Positions 1 to 8,166 of a stretch of DNA of 64,000 bases are shown here, in pieces. The position numbers and the translations under genes were made by a program. Origin of the DNA: Ancylomarina salipaludis (lineage in GTDB: Bacteria > Bacteroidota > Bacteroidia > Bacteroidales > Marinifilaceae); contig NZ_SAXA01000001.1 of the NCBI RefSeq assembly GCF_004122035.1, positions 434,001 to 498,000 of the forward strand. Direction: 5' to 3'. Positions within the stretch are counted from its first letter, which is position 1. Every line of letters begins with the position of its first letter. The notes beneath the pieces were generated by a model that was given only the letters and a program-made list of their open reading frames with translations, searched no databases and was not told the origin of the DNA.

Positions 1-108
1 AAAGGCATCACCACAACCATCCGTCGTTCACGTGGGCTGGATATCTTTGCTGCCTGCGGTCTCTTATCAACTAAGGAATTGGTGAAACAACAAAATAAAG
101 ATTTCTAA
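1..108 (+). CDS. rlmN: RlmN C-terminus (23S rRNA/tRNA adenine-C2 methyltransferase), partial
   Basis: The window opens inside this gene. The first frame gives 35 residues and then TAA at 106-108. The peptide begins with GITTTIRRSRG and continues with DIFAACG, which matches the conserved C-terminal signature of the radical-SAM enzyme RlmN. RlmN methylates C2 of A2503 in 23S rRNA and A37 in some tRNAs. The radical-SAM cysteines lie upstream of the window, so only the end can be judged. A strong hairpin follows and ends the transcript against the convergent LacI gene. Confidence 0.8.
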   Translation, partial: KGITTTIRRSRGLDIFAACGLLSTKELVKQQNKDF

Positions 109-128
109 GCAATCGAAAATATCATACA

Positions 129-164
129 AAAAAAATCCTGCCTTAACAGCAGGATTTTTTTTAT
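129..164. terminator. Bidirectional terminator between rlmN and the lacI-type gene
   Basis: The stem AAAAATCCTGC (131-141) pairs with GCAGGATTTTT (149-159) around a 7-nt loop. It is flanked by A-rich sequence on the left and a T run on the right, so it can serve both convergent genes. Confidence 0.85.
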
Positions 165-180
165 ACTATATTCTGAGCTT

Positions 181-1209
181 TTACTTTTCAGATGAAGCTC
201 TCACAATTAAGTCAGCATGTACAACTGCTTCTTTCACTTTATCGCTATCAGGTTTATTCTCCATTTGTTCGAAAAGCAGATTGGCAGCTTCTCGCCCTAC
301 TTCTTTCGGATTCTGATCCATTGTCGAGATTGAAGGCTCCATATAACGAGAACGACGGCTGTTTGAGAACCCAACAACAGCAACTTCTTCCGGAATCTTA
401 AATCCAAGCTCTTTAGCTGCCATTATAGCACCAATAGCCAGCTCATCATTAATTGCAAAGAAAGCATCCGGGCGATTACTTCTGGATAATAATTCCATTG
501 TCGCACTTTTGGCCGAATCAACAGTAAAATCACAGCGAGAAATCAAAGTCTCATCCAAATCAATATTTTTATCCGAAAGAGCAAGCTTGTACCCTCTCAT
601 TCTATTTCGACCAAACAACATGTACTCCGGGCCGGTCAGAAAAGCGACACGCTTGGCTCCGCCTTCCAACAGGTGAGTCACTGCAGCGTGAGCAGCAGCC
701 GCATCATCAGCCACAACTTTCGACACATCCAGCTCTTTTGAAGTTCTATCGAAAAGCACGATGGGCACCCCCATATCCTTAATCTTATGAATATGATCGT
801 AAGTATTGGTTGCACGAGATAAAGACAGAATAATTCCATCCATTCTCATGTTCAAAAATCCATCAACATTTTTCTTTTCTTTTTCAAGCTTCTCATTTGA
901 TGAACTCACAAAAACCTGATAACCATGCTCATCAGCAACTTGTTCAATTCCTTTAACTACCGAAGCATAAAACGAACTCACAATCTGAGGAACAACGACA
1001 CCAATTGTATTCGACTTTTGAGTTTTAAGAGCAACAGCCAACGGATTGGGTCTATAGTTCAATTCCTTAGCAAGCTTTTGAACCGCTTCACGTGTTTGTA
1101 AGCTAATTTCCGGATTGTTCTTTAAAGCTCTTGAGACTGTAGAAACAGATATACTGAGTTTCTCAGCAATATCTTTAATCGTTACGGGTCGGTTTGCCAT
1201 AGACATCAT
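181..1209 (-). CDS. LacI/GalR-family transcriptional regulator
   Basis: At 342 residues this is a normal LacI-family length. The N-terminal helix-turn-helix is clear: TIKDIAEKLSISVSTVSRAL, followed by the hinge region RPNPLAVAL. The rest has the periplasmic-binding-protein fold of sugar- or purine-responsive repressors (GVVVPQIVSSFYASVVKGIE; VAVVGFSNS). The frame opens with MMSMANRP. The internal Met at 1200 is an equally good start and gives the usual family N-terminus. No sugar-utilisation genes lie nearby, so the effector and targets are unknown. A good promoter about 165 nt upstream implies a long leader. Confidence 0.9.
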   Translation of the reverse strand: MMSMANRPVTIKDIAEKLSISVSTVSRALKNNPEISLQTREAVQKLAKELNYRPNPLAVALKTQKSNTIGVVVPQIVSSFYASVVKGIEQVADEHGYQVFVSSSNEKLEKEKKNVDGFLNMRMDGIILSLSRATNTYDHIHKIKDMGVPIVLFDRTSKELDVSKVVADDAAAAHAAVTHLLEGGAKRVAFLTGPEYMLFGRNRMRGYKLALSDKNIDLDETLISRCDFTVDSAKSATMELLSRSNRPDAFFAINDELAIGAIMAAKELGFKIPEEVAVVGFSNSRRSRYMEPSISTMDQNPKEVGREAANLLFEQMENKPDSDKVKEAVVHADLIVRASSEK

Positions 1210-1370
1210 TTTTAAACTATTTTCCGTTAAATTCTACTAAAGAGTCTTAAATTAAACTCCATTCTAATTTAGAACTAAGAAGATCAACAGAGTGAATATA
1301 AAAGAAAATTAATAGTCGTATTAATTTTTGAATACAGAAATTACAATACCAATTGTAATTTGCAGTATCA

Positions 1371-1399
1371 CAAAGATAAAATAATTCAGATAGTTTCAA
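1371..1399 (-). promoter_or_regulatory. Bacteroidota-type promoter for the lacI-type gene
   Basis: Read on the minus strand, TTG (1399-1397) is followed after 18 nt by TATCTTTG (1378-1371). This is a full match to the TTG/TAnnTTTG consensus. It predicts a leader of about 155 nt before the regulator. The 64-residue open frame spanning 1247-1441 has no recognisable features and is probably not a gene. Confidence 0.55.
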
Positions 1400-1459
1400 T
1401 AAATAGATTGAGGTTTTGAATAACATCAATTCAAAAACCAAAAAGATAATCTGAAATTC

Positions 1460-2458
1460 TTAATTTAATTCTTTTTCCTCAATTATCGAATTGATAACAG
1501 CAAATATGATAATTGCAGCTAATTTTGAACTGCGATTATCTTCATCGAAACGAGGAGCGATTTCAGCTATATCAAAACTAAGCACTTTTCCTGACCGAAT
1601 CATCATCTTTATTAAAGTTAAGATTTTTTCGGGATGCAAACCAAAAGGCTGAGGAGCACTCACTCCAGGTGCATAAGCTGATGAAATCACATCAGAACAA
1701 AGCGTAAAGTAGATATTTTCTTGCTTTTTGGCATAACGCATCAAATCCTGACCAATATTAAACATGTTGGCAGATGTAATATCCTTAGCCATAATATATT
1801 TAACATTTAAGGAATCCGCTTTTTTAAACAGGCTGACTGTGTTACCATATTGCTGAATACCAGCAACCATATAATTAAAAGCTTTATTCTTACGCTGGCA
1901 ATCATCTGCAATTTGGGAAAACATCGTTCCGGAACTACTGCCATTTTCGTATGGACGCATATCGAAATGCGCATCCAAATTAAAAATCCCTAAACTTTGC
2001 TGATTCGTCTCATCCAAAAATCGTTCGATTCCTCTGTAATGCCCATAGGCAATCTCGTGTCCACCACCTAAAACAATAGGAAATAAACCTTTCTTTAGGA
2101 TCAAACAAACAGCCTCAGCCAAAGCATCTTGCAATTCCTCAAGCTTTTGATCAGTGCGTACAATATTGCCACAATCGTAAATCTTAGTTGTGGATGGAAA
2201 ACTGCAAGGCAAATTCGCGAGTTCTTTTCGTATACTTCTAGGCCCCTTTGAGGTTCCAACACGTCCCAAATTTTGTTCAACACCCTTGTCGCAGCAGAAA
2301 CCCAATAGACCAAAACCATTAGCTTCTACCTCAAATTCCTCCAATAAATTAATTGGTGTTATTATCTGATGCCAACGAAAAGCGTCGTAATCTTCGTGAT
2401 GATCAATTCGCCCTTTCCAAAAATCCTTTGAAATACACTTATATTGATTGGAATTCAT
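1460..2458 (-). CDS. hutG: Formimidoylglutamase (arginase/ureohydrolase superfamily)
   Basis: The 332-residue product is counted from the Met at 2458. An upstream Met at 2551 would add 31 residues unlike the family. It belongs to the binuclear-metal ureohydrolases: GGGHE (His about 134) and NLDAHFD (Asp162, His164, Asp166) are metal-binding motifs, and SAYAPGVSAP is the active-site loop. The C-terminal form best fits formimidoylglutamase, which converts N-formimidoylglutamate to glutamate and formamide in histidine breakdown. The second metal motif reads C-S-D (Cys254, Asp256) where arginases have D-x-D. No other hut genes are nearby, so a related amidinohydrolase activity is possible. Confidence 0.75.
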   Translation of the reverse strand: MNSNQYKCISKDFWKGRIDHHEDYDAFRWHQIITPINLLEEFEVEANGFGLLGFCCDKGVEQNLGRVGTSKGPRSIRKELANLPCSFPSTTKIYDCGNIVRTDQKLEELQDALAEAVCLILKKGLFPIVLGGGHEIAYGHYRGIERFLDETNQQSLGIFNLDAHFDMRPYENGSSSGTMFSQIADDCQRKNKAFNYMVAGIQQYGNTVSLFKKADSLNVKYIMAKDITSANMFNIGQDLMRYAKKQENIYFTLCSDVISSAYAPGVSAPQPFGLHPEKILTLIKMMIRSGKVLSFDIAEIAPRFDEDNRSSKLAAIIIFAVINSIIEEKELN

Positions 2459-2603
2459 ACTTCTGATATTAAATATTGTCTTATAAAATCTATACCCAAC
2501 AAGTTCATAATTGGAGCTTGTTTTTTCCTTCACAATGGTACAAATTATCAACTTAAAACATCAAATTCCAAGCAAAAAATCATTAGCAATCTACAAATCC
2601 TAT

Positions 2604-4379
2604 TTATTCATCTGAGAAATGAACTAAAACGCGTCTGTAAACATTGAATATCTTCGATTTAGACACAAAACCCAAATATTTACCATCCATGATTACAGGT
2701 AAATTCCAAGCCCCGGTTTCTTCGAATCGTCTCATAACTCTATCCATAGGCGCATTAGCCTCAAGAACTGCCGGAGGCATCGTCATCAGGTTACGGACAT
2801 AGGTTTCATCATACATTTCGGGGTTGAACATGATGTGACGAATATCATCAAGCAATACAATACCCAAAAGCTTTTCCTCATCATCAACAACAGGGAAGAT
2901 ATTACGGTGTGAATGAGAAATCAGTTTTACCAATTCGCCAAGACTCGCATCAGGATCAATTTTTTGAAGATCAGTTTCAATTACTTTTCCCAATTTCATT
3001 AAAGTTAAAACGGCTTTATCCTTATTGTGGGTAATCAGCTCCCCGCGTTTTGCTAATCGTTTGGTGTAAATTGAATGGGGCTCAAAATACATGATTGTCA
3101 AATAAGCTATAGTGGCCGTCACCATAATGGGTACAAACAAAGTATATCCTCCTGTAATCTCAACAATAAGGAAAATTGCAGTCAAAGGCGCATGCATAAC
3201 CCCGGCCATTACACCCGCCATACCAATTAGAGTAAAGTTACTTTCAGACAGTTTCACAAAATTGAAACCATTTAAAAATCTAGCTACAAAAAAGCCCGAA
3301 AGACCACCCAGGAAAAGAGATGGTGCAAAAATACCACCAACCCCGCCACTACCTGTGGTAACGGTAGCTGCAATCACCTTAAAAGCTAAAATTAGAACAA
3401 CATAACCCAATAATAACCAATAATGATCCCTTAAAAAATAGAAAATCGAGTTGTTTACCAAGCCATCAATATTCCCATTAATCAATGCCTGAATTGTCGT
3501 ATAACCTTCACCATAAAGTGGTGGAAAAAGAAAAATCATTATGCCTAAAGCTAAACCACCCAAAATTAATTTCTGATAGCGATTTTTTATGCGTTCAAGC
3601 TGAGATTCCAAATACATTCCCACTCGTGTAAAATATAATGAAACCATTCCTGTAAACACCCCTAATAAAATATAATAAGGGAATGTAGAAAGAACAAAAG
3701 AGTCGTTTAATGTGTAAGAAAGCAAAACTCCTTTCCCCATAAAAAAGTAGGCAATACTCGCCCCAGTAATCGATGAAATCAATAGGGGTATTAAAGATGC
3801 CATCGTCAGATCGAGCATCAATACCTCAAGGGTAAAAACCATACCCGCCATAGGTGCTTTAAAAATTCCACCAATAGCTCCGGCAACTCCACAGCCCACC
3901 ATCAGAGTAATGGTTTTATAATTGAGATGAAACATCCGCCCCAGGTTTGAACCAATAGACGCACCAGTCAGAACAATCGGCGCCTCAGCCCCTACAGATC
4001 CACCAAAACCAATGGTCAGCGTACTCGCAATAATCGACGAATAATTGTTGTGTGATTTGATCTGGCTGTTTTTTTGAGAAATTGCATAAAGTATACGGGT
4101 GACACCATGACCAATATTATCTTTGACAAAGAATTTCACAAACAACACAGTTAATAGGATACCAACTGTTGGGTAAGCCAAATACAGAAGATTAACTGAA
4201 TCGACATGCAGGTTATGTGTCAGGAAATGATGAGTCTGATGGATGGTTGTTTTTAGTAACAAAGCTGCTAAACCACTTATGATACCAACAATAAAACTAA
4301 GAATTAGAACAAATTGTCTTTCTTTAATATTTTTCATTCTCCAAATTAAAAATCGGGACAACAAACTCTTGTTCTTCAT
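2604..4379 (-). CDS. ClC-family chloride channel with CBS domains (copy 1)
   Basis: The 591-residue protein has the ClC membrane core (about 20-430) and a C-terminal CBS pair (about 450-590). Signature regions are GHGVT (90-94), GSVGAEAP (127-134, gating Glu132) and GGIFAP in the second half. Two residues stand out. His91 sits where ClC-ec1 has the chloride-coordinating Ser107. The E-V pair at 185-186 matches animal ClC channels, while antiporters have E-E and use the second Glu for protons. I infer passive anion conduction. It is a close paralogue of the next gene upstream, with equal length and colinear motifs. The EAP form (usually EGP) is peculiar to this copy. Confidence 0.9.
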   Translation of the reverse strand: MKNKSLLSRFLIWRMKNIKERQFVLILSFIVGIISGLAALLLKTTIHQTHHFLTHNLHVDSVNLLYLAYPTVGILLTVLFVKFFVKDNIGHGVTRILYAISQKNSQIKSHNNYSSIIASTLTIGFGGSVGAEAPIVLTGASIGSNLGRMFHLNYKTITLMVGCGVAGAIGGIFKAPMAGMVFTLEVLMLDLTMASLIPLLISSITGASIAYFFMGKGVLLSYTLNDSFVLSTFPYYILLGVFTGMVSLYFTRVGMYLESQLERIKNRYQKLILGGLALGIMIFLFPPLYGEGYTTIQALINGNIDGLVNNSIFYFLRDHYWLLLGYVVLILAFKVIAATVTTGSGGVGGIFAPSLFLGGLSGFFVARFLNGFNFVKLSESNFTLIGMAGVMAGVMHAPLTAIFLIVEITGGYTLFVPIMVTATIAYLTIMYFEPHSIYTKRLAKRGELITHNKDKAVLTLMKLGKVIETDLQKIDPDASLGELVKLISHSHRNIFPVVDDEEKLLGIVLLDDIRHIMFNPEMYDETYVRNLMTMPPAVLEANAPMDRVMRRFEETGAWNLPVIMDGKYLGFVSKSKIFNVYRRVLVHFSDE

Positions 4380-4732
4380 GACTCTAACTGTTATTTTCTA
4401 AGGGTAAATCTAACCTTTTAATATTCTGAAAACTTTATTACTCTCTTTCTTGGTCGGATGGCTTTTTGAGTCAGGCTAACCTTAATCCATTCAATACATA
4501 AAAAAGACTTAAAAATCTCAGTTTGGCTATGTATTATACTGACAATCTTTAGAATTGACTAAAAATTCTTGAAATTATTTTTACAAAATCGAGTGCAAAT
4601 GTAGTGGAATAATATTGAGGGGGTAGCCAAAAAATGTTTTTTTTTCAAAAAATATTATTGAATTCAAATCCCAATAAAAAACTATTCCCTCAAAGTCATT
4701 TTTTTAGGTTAAATTCAAACATCTCTCCCTTA
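4380..4732. other. Intergenic region between the two ClC genes
   Basis: This is 353 nt of AT-rich sequence with no open frame or strong terminator hairpin. The one recognisable element is a minus-strand promoter-like box for copy 1, listed separately. The two paralogues are therefore probably separate transcription units, or are joined only by read-through. Confidence 0.5.
4596..4603 (-). promoter_or_regulatory. Putative -7 box of ClC copy 1
   Basis: On the minus strand the sequence is TACATTTG, a full match to TAnnTTTG. A TTG lies 24 nt further upstream, somewhat beyond the usual spacing. The implied leader is about 210 nt. Confidence 0.4.
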
Positions 4733-6508
4733 TTAATCCTCTGAGAAATGTTTGAGCATACGACGATAAGTCGAAAATATCTGTGCTCTTGAAACACAGC
4801 CCAGATATTTGCCATCCTGCAAAACAACCAAATTAAACTTATCTGAATATTGGTATTTGCGGGCAACATCAGCCATTGATTCGTCGTGCTGAATCACAAC
4901 ACTAGGCATTATCATCAAATCCCGAACAAACATCACATCATATTTCTCAGGTTGAAACATGATTTCACGTATGTCGTCAAGCTTCACAATCCCTTCAAAG
5001 TTATTATCTTTATCTACAACGATAAATAAATTTCGTTGCGATTTAGCTATAACTTTAACCAAATCACCTAAACTGGCTTCAGAATTGATCGTACTAAAAT
5101 TCTTTTCAATCAAACGTGTTACGCGCATTAATGAAAGAACGTTTTTATCCTTATCGTGTGTCATAAGTTCTTTTCGGCGTGCCAACTGAACGGTATAAAC
5201 TGAATGAGGTTCGAAACTCTTAACAGTTGCATATGATACCGTTGCTGTAATCATCAAAGGAACAAACAACTGGTAGCCTCCCGAAATATCTGCTATTAAA
5301 AAGAGCCCTGTAAGCGGAGCATGCAACACGCCTGCTATCATACCTGCCATTCCTATAAGTCCGAAGTTGTTAACTTCAATATTTCTCAATCCCAGATGAT
5401 GAGTCAATTTAGCAAACAAAACACCAGCGTTCACTCCCATAAATAAGGTCGGAGCAAAAATTCCACCAACACCTCCAGCACCAAAGGTGATTGAAGCAGC
5501 AATTACCTTAAAGATAATAACTAAGGCTAATAGGATTATAAGAATCCAAAAATTTTCTCTAAAAGAATAGAATAATGAATTATTAAAGAGGTAAGAATAA
5601 TCGCCAGAAAGACTTGCATTTATCCCATGATACCCCTCCCCATAAAGTGAAGGGAAAAAGAAAATTATTAAACCTAAAGACAGGCCTCCGATCAATAATT
5701 TCAGATATGATTTACTAAGCATATCAAAAAGACTTTGAATATACATGTACATCTTAGTAAAATAGGTTGCAAGCAAACCTGTAAAAATTCCCAAAACGAT
5801 ATAATAAGGCAGGTCCTTCATATCAAAACCCGTTTGTACCTCGAATGGATAAAGCACATGCATCCCCAAAAAAAAGTATGAAGTGATAACCGCAGTTGAA
5901 GAAGCAAGTAAAAGAGGAACAAGCGACCACATGGTTAAATCCAACATAACAACCTCCATCGCAAATACAATAGCTGCAATAGGGGCTTTAAAAATGGCTG
6001 CCATAGCACCAGTACAGGCACAGGCTAGAAGAAGGGTGGTATGTTTATAGTTCAGATGAAACATTCGACCAATATTTGAGCCTAAGGCAGCCCCAGTAGC
6101 AACTGTTGGTCCCTCCAATCCAACAGAACCTCCAAAACCAACTGTAAAGGCTGACGTCACAACAGACGAAAACATATTATGACTATTGATCTGCCCATTG
6201 GTCTTTGATATACTATAAAGCACATTTGGAATACCATGCCTAACAGGACGCTTTATAATGTATTTTATAAACAAAACAGCAACTGAAATACCTACAGTAG
6301 GATAAATCATATACAGATAATTTGCAAAAGCCAAATCAGAAGTGCCTTGCAATAAAGAGCTGATAAAATGAACCGAATTTTTTATTACAACGGCTCCCAA
6401 ACCCGAAGTGAATCCAATAAGAATTCCTAAAGCAGATATAAATTGACGATCGCTCACATGCTTCAATCGCCAAATAAGAAAACGGGCTAACAAAGATTTT
6501 TTCTTCAC
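4733..6508 (-). CDS. ClC-family chloride channel with CBS domains (copy 2)
   Basis: This is also 591 residues and aligns with copy 1 without visible gaps through the first 190 residues. The selectivity region reads RHGIP (90-94) and the gating loop GSVGLEGP (127-134, Glu132), which is the canonical GxEGP. GGIFAP is present in the second half, and two CBS domains end the protein. As in copy 1, the proton-pathway position carries Val186 after Glu185, which suggests a channel and not an H+/Cl- exchanger. Tandem duplication followed by divergence of the pore loops is the simplest explanation for the pair. A possible role is chloride or pH homeostasis, but nothing in the sequence fixes it. Confidence 0.9.
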   Translation of the reverse strand: MKKKSLLARFLIWRLKHVSDRQFISALGILIGFTSGLGAVVIKNSVHFISSLLQGTSDLAFANYLYMIYPTVGISVAVLFIKYIIKRPVRHGIPNVLYSISKTNGQINSHNMFSSVVTSAFTVGFGGSVGLEGPTVATGAALGSNIGRMFHLNYKHTTLLLACACTGAMAAIFKAPIAAIVFAMEVVMLDLTMWSLVPLLLASSTAVITSYFFLGMHVLYPFEVQTGFDMKDLPYYIVLGIFTGLLATYFTKMYMYIQSLFDMLSKSYLKLLIGGLSLGLIIFFFPSLYGEGYHGINASLSGDYSYLFNNSLFYSFRENFWILIILLALVIIFKVIAASITFGAGGVGGIFAPTLFMGVNAGVLFAKLTHHLGLRNIEVNNFGLIGMAGMIAGVLHAPLTGLFLIADISGGYQLFVPLMITATVSYATVKSFEPHSVYTVQLARRKELMTHDKDKNVLSLMRVTRLIEKNFSTINSEASLGDLVKVIAKSQRNLFIVVDKDNNFEGIVKLDDIREIMFQPEKYDVMFVRDLMIMPSVVIQHDESMADVARKYQYSDKFNLVVLQDGKYLGCVSRAQIFSTYRRMLKHFSED

Positions 6509-6720
6509 AATAACTAGGCTATCTATAAAATTAGTCCTTTAATAAAAGTTTAAACAATAATTCCAACACCAAAAACAGATATTAGATTAAAGCACAACGC
6601 AACTAAGATACAAACAGCTTTACAGAAAATTAACAGATCCGAATTAAAAAAAAGTAATCTAGCTTCAGTTTAAATACCTGATCAGACTTAATGACATTTT
6701 TTTTAATATTAATTTAACTC

Positions 6721-6734
6721 CGGCTTATAAGCCG
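6721..6734. promoter_or_regulatory. 14-bp perfect palindrome, candidate operator
   Basis: CGGCTTATAAGCCG is self-complementary and lies mid-way between two divergent genes. Its binding protein is unknown. The GC-rich ends make chance less likely in this AT-rich context. Confidence 0.35.
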
Positions 6735-6818
6735 AAAACCTCCAAAAATAAAAGCAAGTCTAAAAATGCTATGTTAAAAGCCAAACTTATCGAACCAATT
6801 GGGATCTAGAATTATGCC

Positions 6819-6848
6819 TTGATAACTTTTAATTAAAAAATACTTTCG
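6819..6848 (+). promoter_or_regulatory. Putative promoter of the small DNA-binding protein gene
   Basis: TTG (6819-6821) is followed after 19 nt by TACTTTCG (6841-6848), one base away from TAnnTTTG. The leader would be about 45 nt. Confidence 0.4.
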
Positions 6849-6898
6849 CTAAATTTAAAGAGCTAAGAGAATTTTAATCCTTAATTAAATAAAACTTA

Positions 6899-7153
6899 AT
6901 GCATATGACTAAGACAATCACTTTTAATGACCTTAGAAAAATCAAGGATCGTTTGCCGGAAGGCAGCATGAGAAAAATCTCGGAAGAATTAAATCTTAAT
7001 GTAGAAACTGTCCGAAATTATTTTGGAGGTGCTAATTACAGAGAAGGTAAGAGTATTGGCGTTCATGTTGAACAAGGCCCTAATGGTGGCGTTGTTGAAT
7101 TAGACGACACAACAATTTTAGATTGCGCATATCGAATACTTGGAGAATGCTAA
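6899..7153 (+). CDS. Small helix-turn-helix DNA-binding protein
   Basis: The product is 84 residues, or 82 from the second Met at 6905. Residues about 10-40 (LRKIKDRLPEGSMRKISEEL, then NVETVRNYFGG) read as a helix-turn-helix in which the second helix would be the recognition helix. The C-terminal half is a short acidic tail. I recall this compact protein as a conserved Bacteroidota hypothetical DNA-binding protein, but I cannot name a target. It stands alone between a promoter and a strong terminator. Confidence 0.75.
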   Translation: MHMTKTITFNDLRKIKDRLPEGSMRKISEELNLNVETVRNYFGGANYREGKSIGVHVEQGPNGGVVELDDTTILDCAYRILGEC

Positions 7154-7190
7154 AATTCACAGAACCCTATTATTTTTCAAAAAATATTCC

Positions 7191-7224
7191 TACTCCTCGC
7201 CACTAAATGGTGAGGAGTTTTGTT
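7191..7224 (+). terminator. Rho-independent terminator after the small DNA-binding protein gene
   Basis: ACTCCTCGCCA (7192-7202) pairs with TGGTGAGGAGT (7208-7218) around CTAAA and is followed by TTTTGTTT. Confidence 0.9.
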
Positions 7225-7282
7225 TATAATCGAATATTAACCAAAATGATAAGTCCCAATTCCAAACCTGAAAGGCAAAAAA

Positions 7283-7290
7283 TAAATTTG
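7283..7290 (+). promoter_or_regulatory. Possible -7 box of the K+ channel gene
   Basis: TAAATTTG is a full match to TAnnTTTG, 135 nt upstream of the channel start. No TTG lies at the expected distance, so the call is weak. Confidence 0.25.
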
Positions 7291-7425
7291 TACAATTCTC
7301 GTATTTAAAATTCTGTATTAGTCTGAATAAGATATAGAATTGTATATTTAATATCAGCTATTCAAAACAAACAGTTAAATTTTAATATCAAAAGAAATAG
7401 CATAGTTATCCATCAAAAGCCAAGT

Positions 7426-8073
7426 ATGAAAAAAATATTAAGCAAAATACCCAAAGGAACATATTTATTAATCAGTATAATCCTCTACATCTTTGTATTG
7501 CCTGTGATCGTTACGAGCTCATATAAAGATCTGATTTATGCTGGTTTTTATTCCCTAATTCTTCTCTCAATATCATCAATCATAGGGGAAAAGAAAAAAT
7601 GGGCACAACTCGCAATCCTTTGTGCTGTTTGCTCTATATGGCTGATGTATTTTACTGATGAGCAATCCATTAAATACTTTGCATTTTCATTTTCAATCCT
7701 CATCTTTTCTGTAGCTGTTATTACCATGATTGGCCAAATTATCAGAAAGAAAGATATTGATCGAAACCTCATTATTGAAACCATTAATGGTTACCTGCTG
7801 ATTGGTGTTATAATTAGTTTTATAAATTCAACTATCCTCTGGAACAACCACCAGGCCATCACATTCACAAAAGATATTGGTCTTGTTAATATTGGTGATA
7901 TCGTTTATTATTCATTTGTCTGTATGACTACAATTGGTTTTGGTGATATCATCCCACAAAGTCAAATTGCCAAATCTGTAAGTATTTTTTCTGCAATTAC
8001 AGGACAGTTTTATGTCGCCATAATCATGGCATTTATTATTGGTAAATTTATCAATAACCAACACAAAAATTAG
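7426..8073 (+). CDS. Two-pore-helix potassium channel (Ion_trans_2 type)
   Basis: The 215-residue membrane protein carries the potassium selectivity filter TTIGFGD at 168-174, between a pore helix and a final membrane helix. Four or five additional hydrophobic segments precede the pore (about 12-30, 36-53, 61-76, 84-106, 120-137). It therefore resembles a minimal K+ channel with an N-terminal membrane sensor-like region, but I see no S4-type arginine ladder and no cytoplasmic RCK domain, so the gate is unclear. It stands between two chloride-channel genes and an envelope-protein cluster. Confidence 0.85.
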   Translation: MKKILSKIPKGTYLLISIILYIFVLPVIVTSSYKDLIYAGFYSLILLSISSIIGEKKKWAQLAILCAVCSIWLMYFTDEQSIKYFAFSFSILIFSVAVITMIGQIIRKKDIDRNLIIETINGYLLIGVIISFINSTILWNNHQAITFTKDIGLVNIGDIVYYSFVCMTTIGFGDIIPQSQIAKSVSIFSAITGQFYVAIIMAFIIGKFINNQHKN

Positions 8074-8141
8074 GACAGACCAATACCATTTCTTATTTTT
8101 TTTAACCCATGTTAGGATCCTAAACATATTCTTATTAATTT

Positions 8142-8166
8142 TACTTTGTAATTCAAAGTACTTTTA
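8142..8166 (+). promoter_or_regulatory. Palindromic operator copy 1, before the membrane protein/regulator pair
   Basis: TACTTTGTAATTCAAAGTA (8142-8160) has 7-bp inverted arms around TAATT and ends 5 nt before the start codon. The same sequence, including the trailing CTTTTA, recurs at 9088. The left arm resembles a -7 element (TTACTTTG), so a bound repressor would block the promoter and the mRNA would be almost leaderless. The winged-helix regulator encoded at 8780 is the obvious candidate ligand. This is inference. Confidence 0.6.

Larger units (their letters stand above)
6509..6898. other. Divergent intergenic region with a perfect palindrome
   Basis: These 390 nt separate ClC copy 2 (minus) from a small DNA-binding protein (plus). 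They contain a 14-bp perfect palindrome, CGGCTTATAAGCCG, at 6721-6734, which stands out in AT-rich surroundings. A plus-strand promoter lies at 6819-6848. I see no further gene. Confidence 0.5.

Noticed and set aside
1247-1441. 64-codon minus-strand frame between lacI and hutG
   Set aside because: It contains the lacI promoter boxes and has a composition typical of translated AT-rich spacer.
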